From the NCBI GenBank assembly GCA_028280195.1, contig JANQMH010000058.1:1-57302 (forward strand): DNA of 57,302 nucleotides, in the 5' to 3' direction. Shown here in pieces: positions 1 through 9,800 of the stretch (the stretch's first letter is position 1; every line of letters starts with the position of its first letter). The position numbers and the translations under genes were made by a program. This DNA is from Exilibacterium sp. GTDB taxonomy: Bacteria > Pseudomonadota > Gammaproteobacteria > Pseudomonadales > Cellvibrionaceae. Below the pieces are notes generated by a model. The model made no database searches. It was given only the letters and a program-made list of their open reading frames with translations, and was not told the DNA's origin.

Positions 1-1328
1 GCGCAGACAGCGGTGGCCAGCTGCCATGCCCGCAGCGCCGGCGGCCCGCTCGCGGCCGCCGGCGCCGGCGCCGCGCCCGCCACCGGCGCCGGTGTCATCG
101 GCGGGATACTGCCGAGGTCGGCTGGGGGGAACACTTCGGTCACCTGCTCCGGCAGGGTGGTCTGCCGCTGGCGATTCTCGCCCGTATCCCACCAGGTCAA
201 TACCACTGCCGGCAGGGTGATATTGCCGGGTCTGGACGGCACGATGGCCAGGCTTTCGGTGCGCACGCCGCGAATCCCGTCGTTGCTCTTGAAGTCTTCC
301 GTCTGCGGCTGTTCCGGATAGACCTTGATGCCGTCGACCCCGGTAAACGGCATCGGCGGCAACTGCGCCGCGGTCAGGCCCTGGGCACTGAGTTCCAGCG
401 TGCGGGTAATGGGTTCGCCGACGGTGAAGGTGTCCGGCGGGCGGCTCCAGCTCTGCAGCAGCGACAGCTGCTGCGCCGGCAGCCAGGGCCGGTCGGGGTA
501 GCTGCCGGGTTTCGGCTTTACCCGGACCTCGATCGGCTGCGAGCGCAGGCGCTTGATCGCGCCGCCGCTGGGGCCGAAGAAGCTCGAGCGGTTACCGGCC
601 GTGGTTACCGCCCAGGTAATGGCGGGCACGGTCAGTTGACCGCTGGTCTGCGGGAAGACGGCGTAAACGGATTCGACCACGGCGTAGGTTTTGCCGGCCA
701 TGGTGCGCTGGTACTGGTGTTCGGCAATTTCCTCGATGCGCGCATCGGCGATCTGGATGTCCTCGCTTTTGACACTTTGCAGGGTGACCGAGGTGAACAG
801 GCGAACGGTCAGCAGCAGCTGTTCCTGCACGTAGACGGCCGCTTTGCCGGTTTCGGCCTCGAGGTAGATTTCCGGCAGGTCGCCGCGCCGCCCGGCGACC
901 GGGTCGAGCACGGTGATCTCGATGGCTTCGCTGAACCTGCCCTGATGTGCGAACGAGGGAATCAGCAGCTTGCCCACCCGCTTCGGCGCCAGTTGAATCT
1001 GCCACTGGGTAAAGGAACTGACGCGCCCGTTAATGACCTGGTACTGACTGCGCTCGCTCGGTGCCGACAGCAGGTCGAAGTTTTCGGCCAGCTGGGAGAA
1101 GTCCGGGCGGCCGGAGTTACTCTGTTCGCTGATGCGAATGGTCAGGGTAATGGAATCTTCCAGGGTGATGGTGGTGCGATCCACGTTCGCGCTCAGTTCC
1201 ACCGCCGCGGCTGCCTGCGCCCACAGCAGCAGCGCGGCCAGGCATTGCGGCAGCCACGCCAGTGCGGCGGCGCGGCGCGGCGCCGTGGCGGCCAGGGGGC
1301 TGTCGGAGTCTTGATCGTTACAGTGCAT
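1..1328 (-). CDS. batD: BatD-like protein (oxygen tolerance family), C-terminus beyond window
   Basis: An open frame runs from an ATG at 1328 to the window edge without a stop, so about 442 N-terminal residues are visible. It begins with a basic stretch and a hydrophobic export signal ending in WAQAAAAVELSA, then reads as beta-rich repeats typical of BatD (DRTTITLEDSITLTI, FTQWQIQLAPKRVGKLLIP). BatD proteins are membrane-anchored periplasmic proteins of the Bat (Bacteroides aerotolerance) set; their molecular role is not settled. The gene starts 17 bases after the BatB/C gene and is the last visible gene of the moxR operon. The C-terminal membrane anchor lies outside the window. Family call is from sequence pattern plus operon position. 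Confidence 0.88.
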   Translation of the reverse strand, partial: MHCNDQDSDSPLAATAPRRAAALAWLPQCLAALLLWAQAAAAVELSANVDRTTITLEDSITLTIRISEQSNSGRPDFSQLAENFDLLSAPSERSQYQVINGRVSSFTQWQIQLAPKRVGKLLIPSFAHQGRFSEAIEITVLDPVAGRRGDLPEIYLEAETGKAAVYVQEQLLLTVRLFTSVTLQSVKSEDIQIADARIEEIAEHQYQRTMAGKTYAVVESVYAVFPQTSGQLTVPAITWAVTTAGNRSSFFGPSGGAIKRLRSQPIEVRVKPKPGSYPDRPWLPAQQLSLLQSWSRPPDTFTVGEPITRTLELSAQGLTAAQLPPMPFTGVDGIKVYPEQPQTEDFKSNDGIRGVRTESLAIVPSRPGNITLPAVVLTWWDTGENRQRQTTLPEQVTEVFPPADLGSIPPMTPAPVAGAAPAPAAASGPPALRAWQLATAVC

Positions 1329-1345
1329 ATCGCTACCGGGTACCG

Positions 1346-3205
1346 TTACCAGCGTTTATTGGCTTCGTTTTGCGGCGGCTCCCAGGTGCCGGCGCGATAG
1401 GCCTTGCGCCGCTCGCGGTACTGGTGCTGAAACTTTTGTCGCAGCAGGCCGCTGGGATCGTCGGGTATCTGTCGCAGCCACTGTTCCAGTGCCTGCTGTT
1501 GTTCGGTGTTTTCGCCCGCCTGGCTGCGCTGCGCCGTGTGTGCGCCGGTCTCGGAGTCGTCGCCCGGATCGCCGCTTTGCGCCTGCTGACTGTCCTGTGC
1601 CTGCCGGTCCGCCGGTTGTTGTTCGGCGCCGCCGTCCGGCGCTGCTGCGCTCTGGTCGCGCTGCTGTGGCGGGTCCTCGCCCGGCCGGCCGGGGTCCTGT
1701 GGCGGCTGGCCATCCTGCCCCTGCGGATTGCCGTCGCCGGCCTGCTGCTGATCGCCCGCCTGGTTCTGGTTCTGTTGTTGGCCGGATTGCTGGTTGGGCT
1801 GTTGACTGGACTGCTGCTCGGACTGTTGTTGTTGCTGTTGATTTCTCAGCGCCTCCACAATCTCGGCATTGCGGCGCGCCGACTGCAACTGCGGGTCCTT
1901 GTCCAGCGCATCGCTGTAGGCCTGCAGCGCCTGATCCAGTTGTCCGGCCTGCGCCAGGGCGTTGCCGCGGTTGTAGTCGTCGACCGCCTCGCCGCCTTCG
2001 GCAAAGGCCTCGGCCGCGGCCGTGTAATCGCCGCTGCGGTAGTGGGCGCTGCCGCACCAGCGGTGGTCGCGAAACTGGCGCGCGGCGGTGGCGGCATCGC
2101 CCTGCTGCAGGCTCTGCTGGCCCTGCTGATCGCGGCGCTGCCACAGGTCGTCCCAGACGCCGGCCGCCGCCGGCGGCGCCTGCACCAGCGGCAGCACGGC
2201 CACCACTGCCAGCAGCCAGCCGCGCCGGAACGACAGCGCCACCAGCGGCAGCAACAGCAGCGCCAGCCAGGCGCCCAGGTCTTCCCAGGTATCGAACTCC
2301 CGCTGCAGGCGGCGGGTGTTGTCGTCCGCCGGCATGGGCAGCTGCGCCAGGCGCTGGATATCGGCCTCACTGGGCAGCAGCGGCGTATAGGCTCCGCCCA
2401 GGCTCTCGGCCAGATCGCGCAGCTGTTCACTGCGCACCCTGGCCACCACGATACCGCCCTGGCGATCCCTGGCGAAACCGCCGTTGCCGAGCGGAATGGG
2501 GGCGCCGGCATCGGTACCCACCGACATCACCGACAGGTTGAAACGGCTGTTGCGCAGGCGCTGCTCGACGGCGCTTTGCGCCCGGGGCTCGACGCCGTCG
2601 GTGACCAGCAGCAACTGGCCGCGGTTAATGCCGGCATCGGCGAATAACTGCAGCGCCACATCCACCGCCATTTCCGTGTTGCTGCCACTCAGCGGCATCA
2701 CACCGGGGTGCAGGGCCGGCAGCAGGCTGATGATGGTGCGGGTGTCGTCAGTCAGCGGTGTTACCACATGGGCCTCACCGGCATAGGCCACCAGTGCGGT
2801 AATACCCTCGCGGCGCTGTTGCAGCAGGTCGGTAAGCTTGTGCCTGGCCCGCACCAGGCGCGAGGGTTTGAGGTCCTGAGCCAGCATCGAGGGCGACAGG
2901 TCCAGCAGGATAACCATGGCCGATTCGGTTTTATGCACCGGTTGCGGCAGCTTTTGCCAGGTCGGACCGGCCAGCGCCACGGTGGCGATCATCCAGGCGC
3001 ACCCTATGCCCCAGAACGGCAGGCGCTGTTGTTTCGACAGGCTGCCGCTGAGCAGGTGGCGCAGCAGCTCTGGTGCGATGACATCCTGCCAGGAGGTAGT
3101 GCTGCGCGACTGCCGCTGCAGCAGCCATAGCAGCAGGCAGGCGGGCACCAGCGCCAGCAGCAGCCAGGGGCGCAGAAAATGGAAGTCGTTGAATGCCTCT
3201 ACCAT
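1346..3205 (-). CDS. BatB/BatC fusion: VWA domain plus TPR protein
   Basis: A 619-residue membrane protein. Hydrophobic helices lie near residues 10-28 and 64-81, followed by a von Willebrand A domain whose MIDAS metal motif is intact (DLSPS, D102/S104/S106). Two more helices near 311-348 precede TPR repeats at about 380-455 (YRSGDYTAAAEAF, AGQLDQALQAYSDAL) and a long Gln-rich, acidic tail. VWA followed by TPR is the BatB plus BatC arrangement, fused as in many gammaproteobacteria. These proteins are thought to form a membrane scaffold served by the MoxR ATPase. It starts 4 bases after the batA stop, which implies translational coupling. The low-complexity tail is encoded by CAG/CAA-rich DNA and may vary in length between strains. 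Confidence 0.9.
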   Translation of the reverse strand: MVEAFNDFHFLRPWLLLALVPACLLLWLLQRQSRSTTSWQDVIAPELLRHLLSGSLSKQQRLPFWGIGCAWMIATVALAGPTWQKLPQPVHKTESAMVILLDLSPSMLAQDLKPSRLVRARHKLTDLLQQRREGITALVAYAGEAHVVTPLTDDTRTIISLLPALHPGVMPLSGSNTEMAVDVALQLFADAGINRGQLLLVTDGVEPRAQSAVEQRLRNSRFNLSVMSVGTDAGAPIPLGNGGFARDRQGGIVVARVRSEQLRDLAESLGGAYTPLLPSEADIQRLAQLPMPADDNTRRLQREFDTWEDLGAWLALLLLPLVALSFRRGWLLAVVAVLPLVQAPPAAAGVWDDLWQRRDQQGQQSLQQGDAATAARQFRDHRWCGSAHYRSGDYTAAAEAFAEGGEAVDDYNRGNALAQAGQLDQALQAYSDALDKDPQLQSARRNAEIVEALRNQQQQQQSEQQSSQQPNQQSGQQQNQNQAGDQQQAGDGNPQGQDGQPPQDPGRPGEDPPQQRDQSAAAPDGGAEQQPADRQAQDSQQAQSGDPGDDSETGAHTAQRSQAGENTEQQQALEQWLRQIPDDPSGLLRQKFQHQYRERRKAYRAGTWEPPQNEANKRW

Positions 3206-3209
3206 AGCA

Positions 3210-4220
3210 CTACTGTCTCTCTAGCAGCCGCCGCCATTGCAGCTGTTTGCAGGCCAGCACAAAACTCAGCAGCAGCGCCAGCCCCAGCGGCCAGTAAAAC
3301 AGCGCGCGGGTGGGGCGGAACACTTCGCTGTCCTGCTCGATCGGCTCCAACTGCTCGAGCAGGCGATAAATTTCCAGCAGTTGGGCCGGGTCGCGGGCGC
3401 GGAAATAGCGGCCGCCGGTCTGCTCGGCGATGCGCCGCAGGCTGTCCTCATCCAGGTCGATGGAAGGGTTCACGCGCCTGGCGCCGAAGCTGCCGCCGAA
3501 CAGGCCGGGTGTGACCATTTCATCGGCGCCGATACCGACCGTATAGATTTTGACTTGCGCCTGCTGCGCCAGTTCGGCGGCCCGCAGCGGTGTGACCTCG
3601 CCGGCGGTATTGGCGCCGTCGGTCAGTAAAATCAGCACCCGGCTCGACGCCGGGCGCTCGCGCAGGCGTTTGATCGACAGGCCGATGGCATCGCCGATAG
3701 CGGTTTTCTCACCGGCAAAGCCGAGCTGGGCTTCCTGCAGCAGCCGGTTGACGGTGCTGCGGTCGAAGGTCAGCGGCGCCTGCAGATAGGCGCGGGTGCC
3801 GAACAGCACCAGGCCCAGGCGGTCGCTCTCGCGGCGTTTGACGAATTCCCCCACCACCCGCTTGACCACGGTCAGGCGATCCACCTGCTGGCCGCCCACC
3901 ACCATGTCGCGGGTTTCCATGCTGCCGGAGATATCCACCGCCAATAGCAGGTCGCGACCGCTGGCCGGCAGCGCCACGGGGTCGCCGATCCACTGCGGAC
4001 GGGCGGCGGCGAGCACGCAGGCAAGCCAGATCAGCGCCAGCAGCCACAGTGCCAGGCGGTTGCCGGCAGCAGCCTGCGGCGCACTGTCGAGACCGGCCAG
4101 GGTATCATAAAACGGTACCAGCAGGGCGGCGTCCTCGCGCTTGTTGGCGGGCAGAAAAAAGTAACACAGCACTGCCACAGGCAGCGCCGCCAGTACCCAT
4201 GGCCACTGCAGCTCAAGCAT
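3210..4220 (-). CDS. batA: BatA-like VWA domain membrane protein
   Basis: 336 residues, the usual BatA size. Hydrophobic helices at about 8-24 and 57-73 are followed by a VWA domain with an intact MIDAS motif (DISGS, D96/S98/S100) and a last helix near 305-322 (WPLGLALLLSFVLA). BatA is an inner-membrane protein whose VWA domain faces the periplasm and probably binds a protein partner through a metal ion. The start overlaps the end of the DUF4381 gene by 8 bases, so the two are co-translated. The neighbouring BatB/C also carries a VWA domain, giving the paired VWA arrangement normal for Bat operons. Confidence 0.9.
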   Translation of the reverse strand: MLELQWPWVLAALPVAVLCYFFLPANKREDAALLVPFYDTLAGLDSAPQAAAGNRLALWLLALIWLACVLAAARPQWIGDPVALPASGRDLLLAVDISGSMETRDMVVGGQQVDRLTVVKRVVGEFVKRRESDRLGLVLFGTRAYLQAPLTFDRSTVNRLLQEAQLGFAGEKTAIGDAIGLSIKRLRERPASSRVLILLTDGANTAGEVTPLRAAELAQQAQVKIYTVGIGADEMVTPGLFGGSFGARRVNPSIDLDEDSLRRIAEQTGGRYFRARDPAQLLEIYRLLEQLEPIEQDSEVFRPTRALFYWPLGLALLLSFVLACKQLQWRRLLERQ

Positions 4221-4761
4221 CGGCCGGCTCCGCGCTGCGGCGATGGCGTTTGATCCAGTCGAGCCCCAACTGGTGGATGCGGGCCAGCTCGGCGGCGTCG
4301 GCAGTCGCTGTGGCGGGGCGATAGGGTGCCGCCTGCAAGAGTGTTTTGGCGCTCTGCGGCAGACCGCCGGCGGTGGCGGCGAGGAAGTCCACCCAGGCGG
4401 CGCCGCTGAGCCCGGCCACCGACTCGCGCGGATAGCCGGCCAGGGCGGTGCGCTTCAGCAGCTGGTTGAAGGTGCGCAGGTAGCGGCCGCCGTCGCTGTC
4501 GGACTGGTACACCTGCCAGGCCTGCAGCAGGGCACTGCGGGCGGCGCGGCGGTAGGCGTTGCGCCGGTAGCGGGCGCGCAGTTTCAGCAGCGCGATAAGC
4601 AGGACTGCGAGCGCGGCGGCGGACAGCAGCCACCAACCCGGCGCGGGCGGCCACAGGCCCACCGGGTCGGGCAGGTGGATATCCGCCAGTTGCGGTATCG
4701 GCACCTGGCTGGCCGGGTTCGCCGGTGCTGCCGGCGAGGCTGGCGCTGCGGCTTGAGTCAC
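4213..4761 (-). CDS. DUF4381 domain-containing protein
   Basis: 182 residues with one strong membrane helix near 42-62 (GWWLLSAAALAVLLIALL), preceded by the motif LADIHLPDPVGLWPPAPGW, typical of DUF4381 proteins, and followed by a basic cytoplasmic region. The family is found almost only between the DUF58 gene and batA in Bat operons; its function is unknown. The ATG overlaps the stop of the DUF58 gene by 4 bases and its own stop overlaps batA. I infer a role as a linker or assembly subunit of the Bat membrane complex. Confidence 0.85.
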   Translation of the reverse strand: MTQAAAPASPAAPANPASQVPIPQLADIHLPDPVGLWPPAPGWWLLSAAALAVLLIALLKLRARYRRNAYRRAARSALLQAWQVYQSDSDGGRYLRTFNQLLKRTALAGYPRESVAGLSGAAWVDFLAATAGGLPQSAKTLLQAAPYRPATATADAAELARIHQLGLDWIKRHRRSAEPADA

Positions 4762-5714
4762 CGGTGCTTTCTCCCGTAGAGACTGCGCAACAGCGCCACC
4801 GGGTCGTCGCCGGTGCTGACTTCGATCAGTGGCACTGCCAGCCCGGCACAGGTTTTTTGCAGTGCCTGGCGGCGCCGCCGGTAGCTCGCGGCAAAGCCCT
4901 CGGTGAGGTTTTTGGCGGCGGTATTCAAGGGCAGCCGGCGGCGGCCGTCGGTCACTGTCAGGCGGGCGGCGGCGGGTAGCCGGCTTTCCAGCGGGTCGGA
5001 AACCTGGAACAGGCTGATATCGGTGTGGCGGGCCAGCTGAAACAGCTGTTCCTCGCAGGCCGCGTCGAAATCGTGAAAATCGCCAATCAAAAACACCGCG
5101 CTGCCGGGTTTGGAAACGCGGCGGGCATCGGTGAGCATGCCGGCCAGCGCGTTCTGCCCGCCGGCGGCGACCGGGGAAGCGAGCCGCCGGTTGCTCTGGT
5201 GCAGCTGGTGGATCAGCTCCAGCAGCGCGTGCTTGCTGCGCCGCGGGCGTATGTCGTGCTGCTCGCGGTCGCCGAACACCTGGGCGCCGATGCGGTCGCT
5301 GTTGCCCAGTGCCGCCCAGCCCAGCAGGCTGGCCAGATGCGCCGCCATCACCGATTTAAAACAGCACTGGCTGCCGAAGAACATCGGTGAGCGCTGATCG
5401 ACCCAGACGAACACCGGGCGCTCGCGCTCCTCGCGATAGAGCTTGGTATAGGTTTTTTGCGCCCGCGCCGTCACCCGCCAGTCGATATTGCGGATGTCGT
5501 CGCCGATCTGGTAAGGCCGCACTTCCTCGAATTCCATGCCGCGGCCGCGAAAACGGGTGCGCACCTGGCCGCCGCTGGCGGCGCTGCTGGCGCGGCGGGC
5601 AAACAGTGCCAGCTCGGCGGCGGCAAAGCGCAGCCGCAGCAGTTTTTCCAGCTCGGTATAGGCGCCGTCGGGCCTGATATTGGCAAGGGGGTCGGCAGCT
5701 GCAACAGGGTCCAT
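4758..5714 (-). CDS. DUF58 domain-containing protein
   Basis: 318 residues, soluble, with the hallmark DUF58 block near residues 55-105: FRGRGMEFEEVRPYQIGDD followed by IRNIDWRVTARA and YREERERPVFVWVD. The C-terminal half has a VWA-like fold in this family, though no complete MIDAS is visible. DUF58 proteins almost always follow a MoxR ATPase gene, as here (16 bases apart), and are presumed clients or partners of it. The exact biochemical role is unknown. Confidence 0.9.
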   Translation of the reverse strand: MDPVAAADPLANIRPDGAYTELEKLLRLRFAAAELALFARRASSAASGGQVRTRFRGRGMEFEEVRPYQIGDDIRNIDWRVTARAQKTYTKLYREERERPVFVWVDQRSPMFFGSQCCFKSVMAAHLASLLGWAALGNSDRIGAQVFGDREQHDIRPRRSKHALLELIHQLHQSNRRLASPVAAGGQNALAGMLTDARRVSKPGSAVFLIGDFHDFDAACEEQLFQLARHTDISLFQVSDPLESRLPAAARLTVTDGRRRLPLNTAAKNLTEGFAASYRRRRQALQKTCAGLAVPLIEVSTGDDPVALLRSLYGRKHR

Positions 5715-5730
5715 AGTCTGATCCGCCGCC

Positions 5731-6693
5731 TCAGCCGATCGCTACCTGGCTGATCAGTTTGTCGATCACCTGGTTGGCGGTGACGCCGTTGGCCTCCGCT
5801 TCAAAGGTCAGTAGCAAGCGGTGGCGAAAGACATCGTGTATGACCGCCTGCACGTTGTCGGGGCTGACGAAATCGCTGCCCTGCAGCCAGGCGTGGGCGC
5901 GCGCGCAGCGATCCAGGGCGATGGTGCCGCGCGGGCTGACGCCGAACTCGATCCAGCTGCCGAGTTCCTCGTGTACGCCGGTGGATTCGCGGGTGGCCAT
6001 GGTCAGCTGCACGATATAGTCTTCGACCGCGGTGGCCATGTGCAGCTGCAGCAGCTCGCGGCGCATGCGCATCAAAGCGTTCTGGCCCAGCGCCTGGGGC
6101 GCCGCCGCCGGCATCTGTTCACTGGCCTCGTGGCGCACCAGCTGCAGAATCTGCTTCTCGGCGCCGGCGTCCGGGTAGCTGACCTCCACATGCATCAGGA
6201 AGCGGTCCAGTTGGGCTTCGGGCAGGGGGTAGGTGCCTTCCTGTTCAATCGGGTTCTGGGTGGCCATCACCAGAAACAGCTCCGGCAGCGGGTAGGTTTT
6301 GCGGCCGACACTGATCTGCCGCTCCGCCATCGCCTCCAGCAGTGCCGACTGCACCTTGGCCGGGGCGCGGTTGATTTCATCGGCCAGTACCAGGTTGTGA
6401 AATACCGGGCCGGGCTGAAACTCAAAGGTGTGGGTCTCCTGCCGATAGACATCGGTGCCGGTTACGTCTGAAGGCAACAGGTCCGGGGTGAACTGGATGC
6501 GGTGAAAATTGCCCTCGATGGCGTCGGAGAGGGTTTTTATCGCCTTGGTTTTGGCCAGGCCCGGGGCGCCCTCGACCAGCAGGTGGCCATCGGCCAGCAA
6601 AGCAATCAGCAATCGCTCTACCAGGTGATCTTGGCCGATAATCTGACTACTTAACCAGTCGCGCAGCGCTTGCATGGTGTTAATATCGCTCAT
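5731..6693 (-). CDS. MoxR family AAA+ ATPase
   Basis: 320 residues from the ATG at 6693 (MSDINTMQALRDWL). An upstream in-frame start at 6789 would add 32 residues that do not look like the family, so I prefer 6693. Walker A is EGAPGLAKTKA, Walker B is LVLADEINRAP, and sensor motifs follow (VMATQNPIEQEGTYPLPEAQ, then DRFLMHVEV). MoxR ATPases act as chaperones that insert cofactors or mature VWA-containing partners; here the partners would be the BatA and BatB/C proteins encoded just downstream. First gene of the six-gene Bat operon. Confidence 0.93.
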   Translation of the reverse strand: MSDINTMQALRDWLSSQIIGQDHLVERLLIALLADGHLLVEGAPGLAKTKAIKTLSDAIEGNFHRIQFTPDLLPSDVTGTDVYRQETHTFEFQPGPVFHNLVLADEINRAPAKVQSALLEAMAERQISVGRKTYPLPELFLVMATQNPIEQEGTYPLPEAQLDRFLMHVEVSYPDAGAEKQILQLVRHEASEQMPAAAPQALGQNALMRMRRELLQLHMATAVEDYIVQLTMATRESTGVHEELGSWIEFGVSPRGTIALDRCARAHAWLQGSDFVSPDNVQAVIHDVFRHRLLLTFEAEANGVTANQVIDKLISQVAIG

Positions 6694-6875
6694 AGTTAAC
6701 AGGTTCAAGTGGTTTGTACAAAAATTGCTCAAGCCGTTGATAAGAAACGTGATTTTAACGCGAACGCGTTGGCGTTCAAGACTCTGCACCTAGACTCTCG
6801 GCAGCGCTCGAGGTTCCGGGCAGAACCCCCGGCATGAACTATGCTTGGATGATAACCCAATAGGGGAGACAAAAT

Positions 6876-9800
6876 GTGGATATAAGTGTGGTGGCGACCG
6901 ATTCCAAGCAGGTGTTTTTCGAACAGCTGCACGGCTATATCGACGACAAGCTCAAGGGGCCCGAGCGCGCCAGGGTTGCGGCACTGGCGGACCAGTACTA
7001 CGAGCAGTACCCGCTGGACGAACTCGAAGGGCACCAGATCAGCGATGTCTACGGCAGTGTCTACTGCTGGTGGAACTACCTGCAGGAGCACAACCTGGGC
7101 TCCCCCAAAGTGAAAGTGTTCAATCCCGTGCTGGAGCAGGACGGCTGGCTCTGCCCGCACACGGTGGTCGTGGTGCTGCAGCGCGACATGCCCTTCCTGG
7201 TAGACTCTATCCGCATGGAAATCAGCCGCCGCAATATCGCCATTCACGCGGTCAAAAGCACCATTCTCACCCTGTCCCGGGACAGCGGCCACCGCCTGAT
7301 CGAACTGGCCGACAAAGACACGACGGCGCGCGCCGGCGGCGGCGACACCCGCCGCGACAGCGCCTTCCACAAAGAAGCCCTGGTGTATCTGGAGATCAAC
7401 CTGCACACCTCACAGAGCGATATGCAGGAGCTGGCCCGCTCCATCGAATCGGTGCTGGGCGATGTCACCGCTGTGGTCGACGACTACCAGCCGCTACTGG
7501 CGCAGGCTGCGGAAGTGGAGAAAAATCTCGGCCTGGCGCCGAAAAAGGTGCTGCCCGAGCAGGTCAAGGAGAGCCAGGAGTTCATTCGCTGGCTGATGAG
7601 CCACTTTACGTTCATGGGCTGTTCGGTCTACGAATTTGCCGGCCGCAAGGGTGAAAAGACACTGTGTGAGCTGCCGGAGAAACGCCTCGGGCTGTTCAAG
7701 CTCTACGGGCGCCAGAGCGAAAGTGTGCCGATCGACAACTTCAACCCCGGCATGGCGCGCTTTCACCTGACGCCCAAACTGCTGACCTTTTCCAAATCCT
7801 CGGTGCGCTCGCGGGTACACCGCCGCGCCTATTCCGATTATGTGGTGGTAAAGCGCTATAACGACAAGGGTGCGGTAATCGGCGAGATCCGTTTTCTCGG
7901 CCTTTATACCTCCCCGGTCTACACCCTGTCGCCCACCAGAATCCCGGTCATCCGCCAGAAGGTCGCCCAGGTGATCGAGGCCTCGGGCATCGATCCGGCC
8001 AGCCACGACGGCAAGGTGCTGAAGCAGGTGCTGGAGACCTTCCCGCGCGACGAACTGTTTCAGAGCAGCACCGGCGAACTGTTCGAGACTGCCCTGGGTG
8101 TGGCGCGCATCAATGAGCGCCACATGGTGCGCCTGTTTATGCGCAAGGATCTGTACGGCAAGTTCGTCAACTGTATTATCTACATCCCCAGGGAGGAGTT
8201 CAGCACCCAGATTCGGCTGCAGATCCAGAAACTGATCGGCGAGGTACTGCACACCGACCAGCACGAGTTCACCACCCACTTTTCCGAATCCAATCTGGCG
8301 CGCACCCACATTGTATTCCGTATCGACCCGGACAAGGAGATCGACTACGACGTCAGGCGCCTACAACAGCAGATTGTCGATATCACCCGCAGCTGGAGCG
8401 ACCACCTGCGCGTGTCGCTGGTCGACGCCCACGGCGAAGAGCGCGGCACGCGGCTGTTCTACCAGTACCAGGATGCGTTTTCATCCGGTTACCGCGAAAC
8501 CTATGAGGCCCGCGCCGCGGTCCACGATATCGAAACCTTCAGCGGCCTGCAGACCGAAGAGCAGGTGGCGATGAGTTTTTATCAGCCCATCGGTGTCGAC
8601 AAAGACGCGATGCGCTTCAAGGTTTTCCGCCGCAACCGCGGCCTGGAATTGTCCGATGTGATTCCGGTGCTCGAGCACCTGGGCCTGCGGGTGATCGGCG
8701 AGCATCCGTTCAAGATCCACCAGCGCGATGGCGCCGGTGTATGGATGCACGATTTCGATCTCAAGTTCGGCCTGCCCATCACCATCGATGTGCAGGCGGC
8801 GCGCAATCACTTCCAGGAGGCCTTTGCCGCCATCTGGCGCGGCGAGACCGAGAGCGATGCGTTTAACCGGCTGGTGCTGGGCGCGCGCCTGAGCTGGCGC
8901 GAGGTCAGCGTGCTGCGCGCCTACGCCGCCTATATGAAGCAGACCGCCTTTAACTTCAGCCAGACCTATATCGCCAATACCCTGGCCAATCACCTGGAGA
9001 TCACCCGCAACCTGGTCGCGCTGTTCAAGGCCTGTTTCGAGCCGCGCATGAATCAGGGCAAGGAGAAGGACTTACAGCGTATCGAGCGGTTGAAAAACAA
9101 AATCATCGACAGCCTGGAAAAGGTCGACAACCTCAACGAGGACCGCATCATCCGCCGCTATCTGGATATTATCAACGGCACCCTGCGCACCAACTTTTTC
9201 CAGCCCGGCGCCGACGGCAAGCCGAAAAGCTATATCTCCTTCAAGTTTCGCCCGCTGAGTATTGCCGACATTCCCGAGCCGCGGCCGATGTTCGAGATTT
9301 TCGTCTACTCGCCGCGGGTCGAGGGCGTGCATCTGCGCGGCGGCAAAGTGGCGCGCGGCGGGCTGCGCTGGTCCGACCGCCTGGAGGACTACCGCACCGA
9401 GGTGCTGGGCCTGGTCAAGGCGCAGCAGGTCAAAAATGCGGTGATCGTACCCAGCGGCGCCAAGGGCGGTTTTGTCGCCAAGCGACCGCCGTCGGGCGGC
9501 GGCCGCCAGGCGGTGCTGGAAGAGGGCATTGCCTGCTATAAGATATTCATTCAGGGCCTGCTGGATATCACCGACAACTTTGTCGATGCCAAAGTGGTGG
9601 CGCCGAAACAGGTGGTGCGGCGCGACGAAGACGACCCCTACCTGGTGGTCGCCGCCGACAAGGGCACGGCGACATTTTCCGATATCGCCAACGAGATCTC
9701 GGCGCGCTACAGGCACTGGCTCGGCGACGCTTTTGCGTCCGGCGGCAGCCAGGGCTACGACCACAAGCGCATGGGTATTACCGCCAAGGGTGCCTGGGTG

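Noticed and set aside
1262-2647. 461-residue Leu-rich frame antisense to BatB/C
   Set aside because: The apparent membrane protein is the complement of the Gln-rich (CAG) coding tract, which reads as Leu (CTG) on the other strand.
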